From the NCBI RefSeq assembly GCF_025698545.1, contig NC_068570.1, positions 59,477,924 through 59,541,923 of the forward strand: DNA of 64,000 bases, written 5' to 3'. Source of the stretch: Gossypium raimondii (Eukaryota > Streptophyta > Magnoliopsida > Malvales > Malvaceae). The position numbers and the translations under genes were made by a program. Shown here one piece after another: positions 46,821 through 58,652 of the stretch (within the stretch, counting starts at the first letter, position 1; every line of letters begins with the position of its first letter). Under the pieces are notes generated by a model. The model was given only the letters and a program-made list of their open reading frames with translations, was not told the DNA's origin and ran no database searches.

Positions 46821-47485
46821 TAATCTCAAATCAATTAACTTAGAATTTTTAAATAAAAAATTATAAATTATCAAAATCTACAACAATAAACATACATATA
46901 TATGAGCAATCAAATAATGGAAAATAGCTAACATTTTCTTCATTTTAAGACACCCAAATCCAGAAATTCATCACTTTTTATGCTCATAAAAATCTAAAAA
47001 TCAATAATCACAAAAAAAAATTCAACACTAATAACAGTGATTAAGAGCTAAATAAGCCAATTAAGACTCTTAAAAGCAATAAAAACCAGAACCCATTGTT
47101 TGACTTGCAAACAAACCCAGAATCAGATCCTTTACTTACTCCATTTAATCACTTAAACTCCAAGCAATAAAATAAATAAGCAAATATGCTTAACAAACGA
47201 AATTTAAAAGGGAGATTTCATAGCAAAAATGGGTTTATCCTCCATTGAAGTACTGTGAAATTTTATATATATATCAAAAAATCCAAGAAAGTAAGTTAGA
47301 AAAGGATCTTGGAAAATGGTATTTAAGAAAAATTTAAAAAAAAAGGGTGTTGAGTGAAAAAACGTAAATAATGACTAGAATTAGTAAAAAAATAATGATG
47401 AAGATGATCTTGAATAAAAAACAGGTTTCTGAATTTGAATGGGTATAAAGAGGGAAGTCTTTGTAAAGGTTTTGTTTATTTATTA
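46821..47485 (-). promoter_or_regulatory. Leader and promoter region of the RING-CH gene
   Basis: AT-rich, with unique sequence to about 47460 that likely includes the 5' UTR and possibly a leader intron (minus-strand GGATCCTTTTC/CTTACTTTCTTGG). No clear TATA box chosen. No other gene. Confidence 0.35.
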
Positions 47486-47893
47486 GGTATATTAATAAAT
47501 TTAGTCCCTAATGTTTATTAATTTTGTCGTTTTGGTTCTAATTCATTTTTTATCACTTTGGCCCTTCATCTTTAAAATTTAGTCCGATTGCTTTGTTGAC
47601 ATGGTAGCCACCGCAACCATTTACGTGTGCTTCATAGCTAATATGGACAACTTTTAAAAAATTTGAACTTTTTTTGAATTTTTAATATATTTTTAAAAAA
47701 TTTTATGAAGTATATATGTGAATTGTCGTGTGAGTTGTCACATCAGTACCGTTAAAAATTTAACAGTGTAGTTAACTTTCCCGTCTAGAAAAAGCAATTT
47801 GACTAAAATTTAAAGGTTGAGGGTTAAAGTGATAAAACAAAAAGAATTAGTATCAAATGACAAAAGAGATAAATGTTGGGGGCTAATTTTTTA
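47486..47893. mobile_element. Long-inverted-repeat element, family J, copy 1
   Basis: Left AAATTTAGTCCCTAATGTTTATTAATTTTGTC...; right in inverse ...CAAATGACAAAAGAGATAAATGTTGGGGGCTAATT. The arms match through CACTTTGGCCCTTCATC / GGTTGAGGGTTAAAGTG. Internal CACGTG-like words at 47620. No ORF. Confidence 0.5.
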
Positions 47894-48220
47894 AAAATTA
47901 TAAATTTAGCCCCAGATATTTACTCATTTTGCCACTGTGGCTCTTTTTTTTTTTTTAGATATTTTGGCTCTGAACCTTTAAATTTTAGTCAATTTACTTT
48001 TTTAAAACGAAAAAGTTGTTCAAAATGTTATTTTAATGATATTAACGTGGCAACTTATGTAGCAATTTATACCTACTTCATACAGTTCAACCAACATTTT
48101 ATTATTTTAAAAATAAGCAATTTAATTTAATTTTGTAGATTGAAGGCCAAGATGATAGAAAAAGCTAGGACCAAAGTGACCAAAAAATAAACTCTAAGGA
48201 CTAAATTTATAATTACTTTT
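47893..48220. mobile_element. Long-inverted-repeat element, family J, copy 2, back to back
   Basis: Begins AAATTATAAATTTAGCCCC and ends ...CTCTAAGGACTAAATTTATAATT, with CATTTTGCCACTGTGGCTC opposed by GACCAAAGTGACC. It abuts copy 1 directly, so the pair forms an 0.7-kb block. Confidence 0.45.
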
Positions 48221-48314
48221 AATACAATTAAATAACGCCTTAGGGTAATATTAATGGGTGATTACTTAAAGTTGTGGAATTTGACTCTATTCTATAAATT
48301 TATTGAGTTAATCA

Positions 48315-48481
48315 GTTTTTTTTAACAATCTCGTTATGGGTTCTGATCATATGTTTTTTTTACACAATGTCCAAAATTATCTATAGCCCCTCTCAATCCA
48401 TAAATAAGAGGATAATACACTTCAATGCACTCGAATCCACGTCCTCCTGTATTGCTAATCGAGTTAAGACTCGATCGACAT
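48315..48481 (-). mobile_element. tRNA-derived SINE copy 5
   Basis: On the minus strand: head GTCGATCGAGTCTTAACTCGATTAG, box B region ACGTGGATTCGAGTGC, body GGGGCTATAGATAATTTTGGACATTG, tail AACCCATAACGAGATTGTTAAAAAAAA. The flanks ATTGAGTTAATCA (left) and ATTGAATTAATTA (right) agree at 11 of 13 positions, a probable target-site duplication. Confidence 0.75.
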
Positions 48482-48751
48482 TGAATTAATTAATTAATTC
48501 TGTTGATTTTTAAATTAAAATATGAAAACCATAATTTATATTAAAAGAACCAAATTAATAATTTTTTAATAAATGTTTTTTTATTGGGAGAATATTGCAT
48601 AAATATATACATACATACATATATGGTATACCTACATTATTAACATTATTAGCACAAAATATTATATATATAAAATATTTAATATTTAATATTTTTAAAT
48701 AGCACTTGAGTTTATTTTTAATGTTTAATTTGATCAGCGACACACTAAGGG
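48482..48751. other. Intergenic, AT-rich
   Basis: Contains TACATACATACATA and ATATTTAATATTTAATA runs; no gene. Confidence 0.3.
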
Positions 48752-48969
48752 AGTAGGTAGGGGTCTTCTCCCCCCTGAAATGGTGGAATTTCTTTTTTGT
48801 CTCGATTAAATTATATTTTGACCACCTAAGATGGTAAAATTCCTTTATAGTTCCTTTAAAAATTATGAAATAATATGTTAATACAACGATAAAATTATAC
48901 TTTGGCTTCCCTTGAAAAATATAATTTAACCTTGGCTCCCCCTAAAATAAATTTCTGGCTTCGTTCCTG
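48752..48969. mobile_element. hAT-type MITE, diverged copy
   Basis: GTAGGGGTCTTCTCCCCCCTGAAATGGTGG at the left and AATTTCTGGCTTCGTTCCTGA at the right, with TTAAATTATATTTTGACC and GGCTTCCCTTGAAAAATATAATTTAACC between. No clear duplication. Confidence 0.45.
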
Positions 48970-49513
48970 AATTTGATAATTGATCTCTTTTTTTTTGTTG
49001 TTGTTTAAATTAAGTATTTGAAATTGTTTTCAATGTCGAATTTGATAACTTAGCTTTTTTATTGTCTCAATTAAATACCCATGTTTTTTTACTAGAGTAC
49101 ACATGTCAAATATTCATTAGACCACATGATGTCGTTTAATCAGGTATTAAATTGAATATTGAAATCAAATCCATGTACCAAATGGTATATTAACCCTTTA
49201 ATTTACCCTTAGTCATTGTCCCATATCTATTCTCCGGGAAAGTGAAAACTAAATAAAAGACGTTTTTTTTCTAGGGAAACAAACAAGAAGAACATTGAAA
49301 ACATTAAAAAAAAACAAGTGGTAACGATAAAAACAGAGGTTCCCACTGCTTTTGAGTTTCGGCTAAGGCTGTTTATTTATTTAGTGGTAAGCCCGATTTG
49401 GACGAAAAAGATGACAAATGTATGGTAATTTACCTATATGGCCAACCACGTAGAGTTATGTTGAATATTCTAAAAGTAATCATTATTATATTTTATTTAT
49501 TAATTAAAATATA
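48970..49513. other. Intergenic, no gene
   Basis: 48980-49200 contains half of a repeat (GATAACTTAGCTTTTTTATTGTCTC...CCATGTACCAAATGG). 49220-49480 is unique AT-rich DNA, GAAAACATTAAAAAAAAACAAG and similar. Confidence 0.35.
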
Positions 49514-49928
49514 GTGTAAACTACACGTAAGGTGATCAAATTATTACTTTTTTTTTTTAAGTTCAGCTAGCGAGCTTTGAGCAATTATTCGACGATATAT
49601 ACAGTGGAACAATATCTATCAACGAATAGGATCAAGATCTAATGATTGATATTGAAATTCAGAGAAGAAAGTTGTTCAGATTCGATTCACAGATTCGTGA
49701 TGTCCAAAACTGTTTTTTTTTTTAAAAGAAACTAAATTGTAGAATAGGAGAAAAAGTATACTCTTTTAATTAGTGCCAAAGACAAGAACAAAGAAAGTCA
49801 TATAATGATGATTATAACAACCTAATGGCTTAAATAAAAATTTTTAAATAGTTTAATTATCATTTTTGTAAGTTTTAGAAATTAAATGACCAATACGTAT
49901 AGTACAATGACATTGAATGTTTTTACCC
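49514..49928. mobile_element. Long-inverted-repeat element, family D
   Basis: GTAAACTACACGTAAGGTGATCAAATTATT at the left; AATGACCAATACGTATAGTACAATGACATTGAATG at the right. Core AGCTAGCGAGCTTTGAGCAATTATTCGACG and CAATATCTATCAACGAATAG matches the copies at 26055 and 36348. Confidence 0.55.
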
Positions 49929-51683
49929 TAAAATATGTTATTATTATTTGAACTAATTTAATTAATTTTTAATTTATTTTTTAAAATAGTCTTTTAATCC
50001 ATAAAACTATTTAAATCGGATTGTCTTTGTCCAATGACAAACAACTTATGGACAAAATTGAAGCCGCCACTACAGTGGATCCTATAAAATCACCATCAAT
50101 ATGGGAGGTGTAAGGTTTCGGTCCGATTTCAAAAATAAAAAAAATTCAATATTAAAGTTTAAATTCGGTTGGAGTTAATATATTTTACTGTTTGTATATG
50201 TATAAAACATTAAATATTATACATTTTTATAATCGAAATTAATTTATTTATGTAATTTAAATTTTGTTTTAAGTTAAATCATTTAGCTCATAGAAAGGTC
50301 TACTCATCAGATTCACATATCTACCATGTTTATTGATCATTCCCATTATTTGAGTATAAAATTTCTTAAAAAGATGAAAATTTGATAATTCTTTCGCTGA
50401 AAGCTTATTAAAGAAATAAATGATGAACACGAGTTTTAAAGCTATTCCATGCCCAACCTATTTGTAAAATCTTGGCTCGGAATTCCTTGTGCCATCACCA
50501 TTAATCAATGAGTGAGTGTAGTGCAAGCGAAACCCCATGGAAAAAAATAATGGGAGGTTCAATAATTGGAAGATATGGAGTTTGATTGAATCGGAAACAA
50601 ATGGTACTAAGTTTATAATAATGAAATGAACATCGACTCCGTCAAAACCCTACTATTCAACCCGTTAAAAGAATTGATTAACAATTCTAAACCAGTTGAG
50701 TAGGTTTTTGACCGAGTCAATTTTCGAGGGTTAATTATGAACTATCTTCAGTATTAATTATGTATTGAGTGATTATATATCCAATTAAATGCTGTTGAAA
50801 ACTTTTAAAGATAATGACCAAATTCGAATTGTCAATGCCGATAGCAATACTCAATTGATATATGAATGACAAACAATTTTGAATTTTTAGATGGATTTAA
50901 TCTGAAAAATGCGGCTATGATTCCAACCTCCGTAATAGCGGAATTCGGCCATGGGCCATGATTGCATCTATGATTCCAAGCCAATCCCTACCCGAGCTTG
51001 CATCATCATATTTTAACAGAATTCAAATTTAGAGATTAAACCGAAAAAAGTTCAAAAATTCCAGGATTAAACGACGGTTTGTTTTTGAATGGGAGTGAAA
51101 TTTTATATGGTTACTATGTTTCGAATTGTTTGATTTGGATGAGAGTTTTGAGCCGTTCAGATCTTACCATTTGATTGCAGATGAGAAAGGAAGGGCTGGA
51201 TGCAATCTTCCGGTTATGCCCTGAAAATATTTATAAAGAAACACTGTAAGCAATTTAAAAGTGGGTCAAAGGCAAAGGGACCTATCAAAAAAAATCAATT
51301 AGTTAGGAAACAATAAAGCACCGAACATGTTTTAAGGGCCGAAAAAGAAAAAACTAATTATTAACAGCATGGGACCTTCTTAAAAGCTTTTTAGCCAAGG
51401 GTATCTTCTTTTTGACCAAACAAATAATAATCAAAACATGTACCCTTTATATCATTACATCTTCTCATGCCATGTCTAAATATTTGACAATCCACCAAAA
51501 TTGTCCCCCGACCAATAATAGCTAACAGCCATGTGATCGGTCGGACTATTAATGTTAGTAAACTATGGTTCCCAAAAGGGTTCCTGCTTAAGGTTAAAAT
51601 GATAAACAAAAGATAAACTCAAATTAAAAACTAAAATTTGTTCATCGAAATGGTAAAATAAGTTCAAATGTGCTCAAATAAAA
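49929..51683. other. Intergenic, no confident gene
   Basis: Mostly AT-rich. 50400-50560 (GCCCAACCTATTTG, CGAAACCCCATGG), 51110-51240 and 51390-51610 are less AT-rich and could be decayed exons or leader sequence; the only frame, 51391-51609 on the minus strand (72 codons), shows no recognisable domain. Confidence 0.35.
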
Positions 51684-52044
51684 GGTAAAAAATATCAGGA
51701 ATGTCTCTATACTAGTAGTCAAATTGCATTTTGCCGTCTCTGTCCAAAAATTAAAAAATTTATCTTTAAGTTAAATAAAAAAACAAATTGATTATTTCTG
51801 TTAAAAATTCTATCCATTTGTGCTGTTAAAAACTGGTTTGACTGACAAAATAACCAAACAATGACACGTGTACCTCATACTGATGTACACGAACCAATTT
51901 TTAATAGCAAAAATGAATAAAATTTTTAACAAAAAGACCAGTTTACTCTTTGATTTAATGTATAAAAACTAATTTGCCCATTTTTTAGTAAAGGAAAAAA
52001 ATGTAATCCAACTACTATATAAGAGCCTCCATGGTACTTTTACC
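51684..52044. mobile_element. Mutator-like MITE family A, copy 6
   Basis: Left GGTAAAAAATATCAGGAATG; right, inverted, GGTAAAAGTACCATGGAGGC. Flanks CAAATAAAA (51675-51683) and CAAATAAAG (52045-52053) agree at eight of nine positions: a 9-bp duplication. Confidence 0.75.
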
Positions 52045-52305
52045 CAAATAAAGGCTATCCACACACTTAACCCAGTTTGTCGTAAAAAATTAAGGGAAAA
52101 TAAGAAAAAATAGAAACATGATTTGAAAACCGATATACGATATCTGAAAGCCCTTATTCGAACACATTCGAAAATGTTTGACCCTTATTTGACCATTTCA
52201 AAAACGTTAACCCTTATGTGAACACTCCTAAAAAGTTTGACCTCAAGTAAGTGTTCAGTCAAAGATAAACCTGAAACTTATCCAAAAGAATCTACTATAT
52301 AGTAC

Positions 52306-52532
52306 CTTTTTCCTTCAGCAGTCATTCTCCCATCCGAATACACGTAAATGACCCTAGTATTCCACCTTGGGCCAGCATGTGAGGCTGCAGTGACGATGAA
52401 CATTGGCTCCATGATATCACTTTGCTGTGACTATCGAAACAGAATGAGACATGATTATCAAGATGACATAAAAGCAACAATGGTAGAAAAAGAGTAATAA
52501 CATTACTTGGAACAAACAGTAACAACAATTGT
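52306..52532 (-). pseudogene. Two splice-bounded coding-like segments, unidentified
   Basis: On the minus strand a 119-bp segment (52424-52306) is preceded by TCACAG and followed by GTACTA. It reads QSDIMEPMFIVTAASHAG and ...GPRWNTRVIYVYSDGRMTAE, which looks like real protein. Upstream, 52532-52507 is a 26-bp segment preceded by TTGCAG and followed by GTAATG that joins in phase (NCCYCLFQ). No further exons could be tied to it: upstream lies the BIN2 3' UTR. It may be the remnant or the terminal exons of a lost gene, or an alternative downstream exon set. I cannot name the family. Confidence 0.35.
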
Positions 52533-52967
52533 CTGCAATTTTAGTCAGCCACCAGAATTAACTTAAAACAAAGAACAAATGAAAGTAACCAAACCGAAAA
52601 GCCATCCCCTTTTAGCTTCGGGTACATTTCCTAACCACAAATAGACTTCTTAACTTTTCCTCGACTCGCAGCTTTCCGGTTCATCCATCTTACTTTTTAG
52701 TATCTAACATGTTACATGTACACGACTAAAAAAAAAGCATTTTGACAAAAAGTAGACTCATAGAATACAAGAGCAAGAGAGGCATCATTGACATATATGG
52801 ATCGAGAGAAGGCAGCCACCACACTGCCAAAGGCCGTATGTGTTGTGGAAGCGTACAAAATGATGCCAGATAGGCCTCAAATCAACTGATGATAATCCAA
52901 AGATAGTAATTCTTTTTGTGTCACGCATCAAACTACAGACATCGAATTTGAAAACGGTTTTGAAGTC
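52533..52967 (-). other. 3' UTR of the BIN2-like gene
   Basis: Unique sequence, moderate GC, downstream of the stop codon; probably extends to around 52740 (TACATGTACACGACTAAAAAAAAAGC region). The remainder is linker to the unidentified segments. Confidence 0.45.
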
Positions 52968-55861
52968 TCATGTCCCAGGCGGATGCATGAAATGTTGAAG
53001 TCCTATTTGCCGTTTCACGTGATCAGGAATCAACTTATTTATGAGCTCCGGTGAAGCCCCAGATAACTGTAACCAAACGAATACAAATGAATAACTGAAA
53101 AAACAATCCCATCTAAAATATTCAATGAAGATTTAGTTAGGAAACATACTTCCTGTTTAAAGTTGAATAGTGGTGGTAAAGGTCGCCCATTTGGTAGGCG
53201 AGCGTTAGGTTCTCGAAGCTCATCAAAGAAGGGATGTGCACATGCTTCAAGCTGTCATAGCACATAAAAGATCACAATAACATGAGATTGGGGTGGTTTG
53301 GGGAGCCAAATTGATAATTGAAGGCTTTGTATATTTCAAATTCTAAAATGGAAATATCACTCACAGCTGTACAACGAAGACTTGGGGAGTACTGCAGCAG
53401 TCGTGAAGCAAGATCAATTGCTTCGGGAGGCATCCTTTTATGGAAAACCTAAAAACATACAAGAGTCAAGTTTTGGGTAATCAAACCGTTACTCAAAATC
53501 AATCATGTATTTCAGCCCTTAGAATGAAAGGCAAACCTTATGCCATGGATGTGCTTTAATCTGTGGAAACCTAAAATCCGTGTAATTGGGATTCATGCAG
53601 CGAATTTCTTCCCTAGTGGGTGTACCTAGGACCTGTAGGAAAAGATGTAAGAAGCAGACGCATGTTGATACAATGAAATAAATAGCTGCGATCATCTTCA
53701 GCAAATCATACCTTGATAATCTCTACAAGCTGGTCCACAGCATTCTCCCCAGGAAACAATGGCTACAAAAGAAAAAAAATCGGATATCATTCAGCAGAGA
53801 GAAGCTAAATTACAAATAGAAAGTTCCAGAAAGACAAATCAGGAAAAACAAAAATGGAAAAAGTGAACCTGGCCCAGCAAAAGTTCAGCAAGAACACAAC
53901 CAGCAGACCAGATATCAATGGAGGTTGTGTATTCAGTGGCACCAAAGATGAGTTCCGGGGCCCGATAGAAACGCGAACAAATGTATGAAATGTTAGCTTC
54001 ACCTTTGACCTATAACACATATAGTAAGTATTAAGTATTTCCGAAGAAAAAGTCAAGCAAAAGATGATCTTAAACATGTTGATACTACACTTAGATCTAG
54101 TTCAATCATTTAGTTCTTCCATCCTTCACCCCTGCAAAGAGCAGATAAAGGAGAGCTAAATAAAAGCGAACACTAACAAAGGAGAACTGCCCTATTTTAA
54201 AGACCAATCTGAAAAATATCCCAGGTCACTTAAAATGCCAAGTTTGCATAAAGTATTTATAATGATATAAAAGGGAATCAACAATGAAGCATCATTAAAT
54301 TGTGTTATCATGTTATCACAATACTGGTTTTGCAAATGTGTACAAGGGTAATACCTTGCATCCCTCACAAAAGGCCAAAGATAACAGATTAATCTAACTC
54401 TTTTAGAAGTTGCAATTGGAATCAAAGTTTTAGAAACTTATGGACCCAATAACAATGTTTCATTTGAATAAATAGTAATTTGTTGACTAAAATGTCAGTA
54501 ACAAATCTGAAAGGAAGAGCACTGGGAAAAAAATACAAAGGCAATCAACTTACAAGCACTTTTGCGCTTCCAAAATCACAAATCTTAGCCTGGTGAGTCA
54601 GAGGATCAACCTATACAAAGCCAACAATCACCTAAGAAACCTTGTCAAGACATTTTACAAAATCATCAGTAAGAAATGCATATACCAAAAGATTTTGAGG
54701 CTTCAGATCCCTATGGCAAACTCCAACAACACTATGGAGGTATGCAAGCCCCCTGAATATCTGTAAAAATTAAAAACTCCAATAATCAGCATAAATAAGA
54801 ACATTACACAAGAAACCACGCATGAAAAAGAGTACCATGCACACCTGATATGTGTATAATTTCACATATATAAGTGGCATTCTTTGATTAGCACTGCTGT
54901 AATGTTTCAAAACCCTATACATGCTCTCTGGTACATATTCCATAACCAAGTTAAGGAAAAGCTCATTTTTCGTTGTCGTGGAAAAGAAACAATGCTTCAA
55001 GGAAATCACATTCGGGTGATCCAACACACGCATCAATTGCAGTTCACGATTCTTATATCTCCTGTCTTGTAAAACCTTCTTTATAGCCACAGTTTCTCCC
55101 GTTTCCAAACATTTTGCCTGAAAAAAAAAGAAGATCAAATCAGCATCCACAACACGAAACAAGGTAACAATGGCTACAGCTTGATTATGTCTTGGCACCT
55201 GGAAAACAATCCCGAATGATCCTGTTCCAACTACACGCTCTGCCATATAACTAATGGTCTACAATAACATAAAATCCAAAGGTTAATCTTAACCGCATAT
55301 TAGTTGATAATAAGAAACTGGACAACCAAAGAAGAAGCATACCTGTTTAGGTTCTCCATTTTTGCCACCAATAGTTGTGGAAATTATGTGACCAGTGACG
55401 GGATCGTTCCGGTCAACAACAGGGGTAGACATTTCCTGGTAAATTAAGAAATTCACGATGTAAGAAACGATACAAGTAAAACTTCGAAGGAACACAACAA
55501 AAAAAAAATTGAGATCCAACAAAACAAGCCTTTCCCTCATCAAAAAAAAAAAATCAAACCGTTTGCTCCCCTCGAAATAATAATAATCAGCTCAAAACTA
55601 CAAAATCCAGAGAGAAATCATAGATCGTAACAAATGCAACACAAATTTTCATCATCTAGGGTTCCTCGATTAGCTCAAACAACAAGATCGTTAAAAAAAA
55701 GAGAGTAAATCAACAAATCTCATAAAATTTCAAAACATAAACAAACATTTCACCAAATTTAAACAAAAAAAGTAAATAAAAAACAGAATTCCGAGTTCCG
55801 ATGCCAGAATTTTTTTTTTTTAAATCTCAAAAAAATCGAAGTTTACCTTATCGTCAGCCAT
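52968..55861 (-). CDS. BIN2: GSK3/SHAGGY-like kinase, BIN2 clade
   Basis: Twelve coding exons on the minus strand: 55861-55847, 55435-55343, 55258-55199, 55117-54845, 54760-54686, 54610-54554, 54009-53869, 53762-53712, 53632-53537, 53448-53365, 53251-53150, 53066-52968. They join in phase to 381 residues, against 380 for Arabidopsis BIN2. The start MADDKEM and [23 protein letters not shown] are those of clade II. ATP-site Lys69, activation-loop Tyr200 ([13 protein letters not shown]) and the TREE motif at 261-264 fall at the same numbers as in BIN2. HRDLKPQN and DFGSAK are intact. Clade II kinases phosphorylate BZR1/BES1 and repress brassinosteroid signalling in cytosol and nucleus; the TREE motif is the site of gain-of-function alleles in BIN2. 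Which paralogue (BIN2, BIL1, BIL2) is uncertain. The first exon carries only five codons. Confidence 0.96.
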
Positions 55862-56060
55862 GCCGAGGAAAAAAACCAAAAAAAAAAAAAGATCTAACTA
55901 GACAAAAGCGTTACGATAGATCATAGTGTGGCCATAGAAGAAGAAAAATAATAATAATAATAATAATAATGAAGATGAAGAAGAAACAACAACTAAAAGG
56001 AGAGAAAAAAAAAAAAAAAAAGAGCAGTGAGAGACAGCGAACTAAAAGCCCATGTGATTC
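55862..56060 (-). promoter_or_regulatory. Leader of the BIN2-like gene
   Basis: On the minus strand, a CTTTTTT- and CTC-rich leader with a (ATT)n run (plus strand AATAATAATAATAA at 55950-55970) and TTTTTTTCTCTCC (56000-56020). Pyrimidine-rich leaders are usual for this class. Open frames on the plus strand here are low complexity. Confidence 0.4.
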
Positions 56061-56564
56061 CCTCTCTTTACTTTTTTATATTTTATTTTATTTTATTTAT
56101 TTCTTTTTTCTTTTTTCTTCTCTTTACCTTTTTTCCGTTTCCTTCGCTCTTCTTTTTGTGTTTGTGGAATTCCTATAATGCCCTTCTATTCTTGTCTAAT
56201 TTACAAATATAGGATTTTAAATTTTTTTGGAGAAAAAATATTGAATAAAAGAATAATGATGTGAACAAAAAAAGAAATATGAGAATTTATTTATAATTTA
56301 TTTTTTTGCCGACGGTTTTTAATCATTGAGCTTATACCGTTCCGTTATTTTTCCCTTTTTGTGGTTTCGCATCCGTTACTGTACCGTTATTATTTTGCGG
56401 ATTTTATTTTACTTTTTTTTTGGTTACTTTTTTTTTTGAACGACTTGTTTTTTCCATATTTGTTTTTTTAATTGAAATAAGTAGGGTTTTTTTTTCAATT
56501 GAGATTGTTTGTTTAATCTTATTTTTTGGAGAAAAAATTGTATTTTTTAAAATAATATTACATT
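56061..56564. other. Intergenic upstream of the BIN2-like gene
   Basis: T-rich low-complexity DNA. GCCGACGGTTTTTAATC and CCGTTCCGTTATTTTTCCC at about 56310-56390 are the only GC-richer words and may be promoter sequence. No gene. Confidence 0.35.
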
Positions 56565-56742
56565 ATTGTCGATTGAGTCTTAACTCGATTAGTATAGATA
56601 TTATTGTCAGTATAAGAGGACGTGTGCTCGAGTGTGCTGAAGCGCATTATCCTCTTATTTTTAGGTTGGGGTGGGGCTATAGCTAGTTATAAGTATTGTG
56701 TTAATGTTATCAAAACCTATAATGAAATTATAAAAAATAAAA
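56565..56742 (+). mobile_element. tRNA-derived SINE copy 6
   Basis: Full-length by comparison: head TGTCGATTGAGTCTTAACTCGATTAG, box B region GTGCTCGAGTG at 56624-56634, body TTGGGGTGGGGCTATAGCTAG, and 3' end ACCTATAATGAAATTATAAAAAATAAAAC (A-rich). Box A to box B spacing is about 33 bp, as in tRNA genes. Confidence 0.7.
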
Positions 56743-57973
56743 CAGTCACAATTTCGGCATTTATCCTTTTATTAGGCACGCGAGAGCGTAAATAAGGTAG
56801 TTCATTTTCTAGTTAGATAGACTTATTATAAGAAAATCACAAACATTTCTTCCCATGGTTTTTAAAATTGGATTGGTGGTTGAATCAGTCATGTCATCAG
56901 TTCATTGATTTGACTGATTCGATCGGTTCGTCCAGTTCAATTAAATAAATATTTAAATATTTGAAAATGTTAAAATTTTGGTTCAATTGGTTCGCACCGA
57001 TTCTCGGACAATCAATCTAATAGCTTTCTCCGAATTTATGAGGTAATTTAGTAATATTTGTTTTTAAATAATCTTAAATTTCCTTAACCAAACAACAAAA
57101 TCTCATATTTCAATCAAATGAACCAAACAAAATGAAGGAATGTGATAAACACGATAATATGCTGAGTAATCTTATATAGGTCTCTATACTATAGCATAAA
57201 TTGCATTTTACCTCCCTATACTTGAAAATAAGCATAAAAGTTCTTGTTATGTTAGAAACACATATCAAATGGTCATTTTGTAAATGTCGACTAAGAAAAC
57301 TATTAATTTTATGAGGTGGTACCTAGACTTTTTTTTTTTTTTACTTAACTGGTATCTAAACTTGAAAACATAAGCCAACTTAGTAATATTTTTAGGTACC
57401 TAACTAACACTATTAAAATACGCTGGCATGGTGCTGACGTGATATTGATGACCAATAGCATGATGACAGATAGCAGCCTCACACTATTAAACTCTTTGTA
57501 TATTTAAAATTTAGTTTTTGTACTTTTATTTATAGGAATTTAGCCCATCTATTTTTTGAATTTAAAAATTCGGATCCAAATATTTACACCATTAAATTCT
57601 TTTGTTAAATTCGTTAGTGTGACATTTTGAAATTTAAAAAAATATGCGTACTATCCACGTAACTAAAAAAGGGCATTGCAATGGACTTGGATTTAACAAA
57701 TAATTTTAACAATGTTAACAATTTAAAAAAAAATCTAATAAATGACATTGTAAAATTGAGGTACCAAATTACATAAGAAAAAAGTTGAAGTATAAAGACT
57801 AAATCTTAAATTTGAGTGTAGCACATACATCAAATTTGAAATTTGACCATTGTTATATAATCTTAAATTTGAGTGTAGCATAAGCATAGGGACTAAAACT
57901 GAAATTTAACTAATAAGATAAAAAGGAAGGCTCATATAGATGTATATACTAAAGTAAGAACTTTGACCAAAGG
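56743..57973. other. Intergenic, repeat fragments
   Basis: 56860-57000 is a foldback fragment (GATTCGATCGGTTCGTCC ... GGTTCGCACCGATTC). 57160-57300 and 57310-57480 are arms of two different inverted-repeat elements. 57480-57810 is a family G element (TTAAACTCTTTGTATATTTAAAATTTAG ... AAGTATAAAGACTAAATC), followed by a direct repeat AAATTTGAGTGTAGCA at 57810 and 57866. No gene. Confidence 0.4.
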
Positions 57974-58013
57974 GTTGAGATGGCCGAGTTGGTCTAAGGC
58001 GCCAGATTAAGGT

Positions 58014-58046
<33 letters not shown>

Positions 58047-58054
58047 TCTCAACA
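57974..58054 (+). tRNA. tRNA-Leu (anticodon AAG)
   Basis: An 81-nt type II tRNA. The acceptor GTTGAGA pairs with TCTCAAC and is followed by A. The D arm is TGGCCGAGTTGGTCTAAGGC, the anticodon stem CCAGA/TCTGG carries loop TTAAGGT with anticodon AAG, the extra arm is TCCGAAAGGGC-like, and the T arm contains GGTTCAAATCC. No intron. TTTT follows at about 58059. Confidence 0.95.
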
Positions 58055-58652
58055 ATTGTTTTCTAATTATTTTGATTACATATTTATATGGTTAAAAGTT
58101 ATATTACTTTTAGTTTTACAAATTTTTTGAATTTTTATTTATTCTTTTAACAACAATTATAATAATATGTGAAAAGGGATAATGGGCCGTGACAGATTAT
58201 TAGTTTATTGGATTATGGCACTTTACAAAAATTTTAAATTTTTTTATTAATTTTATATAAAAAATATAAAAATATTATCGTAATAATATAATTTATTTTG
58301 TAATCATTTCTCAATTGAGTTGATATTATGGTTAAATCGTGATATCAATTTAGTTAAGTGTTCAAATAATAGTATAGATTCCAAGCTCCGCAACAAGACG
58401 AGAGAGTAGGATATAATCCAGTTGAGTTCAAGTTGTACAAGGTCCTACATTATGTGTCTTATTTTTTGTGTGAAATTAATCCTTGTACTATAATTTGACC
58501 CTTTTTAATCTTCTGTATTTTAAAAGGTGTATTTTCAATCCTAATGCTACCACTTTTTATTAATTCCATCAAATAATTTGATATAATTTTTTAAATAAAA
58601 TTTACAATAACATGTCATTTAAAAAAATTTACGTATGCAACATCAAAACATG
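58055..58652. other. Intergenic, AT-rich
   Basis: No gene. CGCAACAAGACGAGAGAGTAGG near 58391 is unique. 58637-58652 (GCAACATCAAAACATG) is the left copy of the target-site duplication of the next SINE. Confidence 0.4.
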
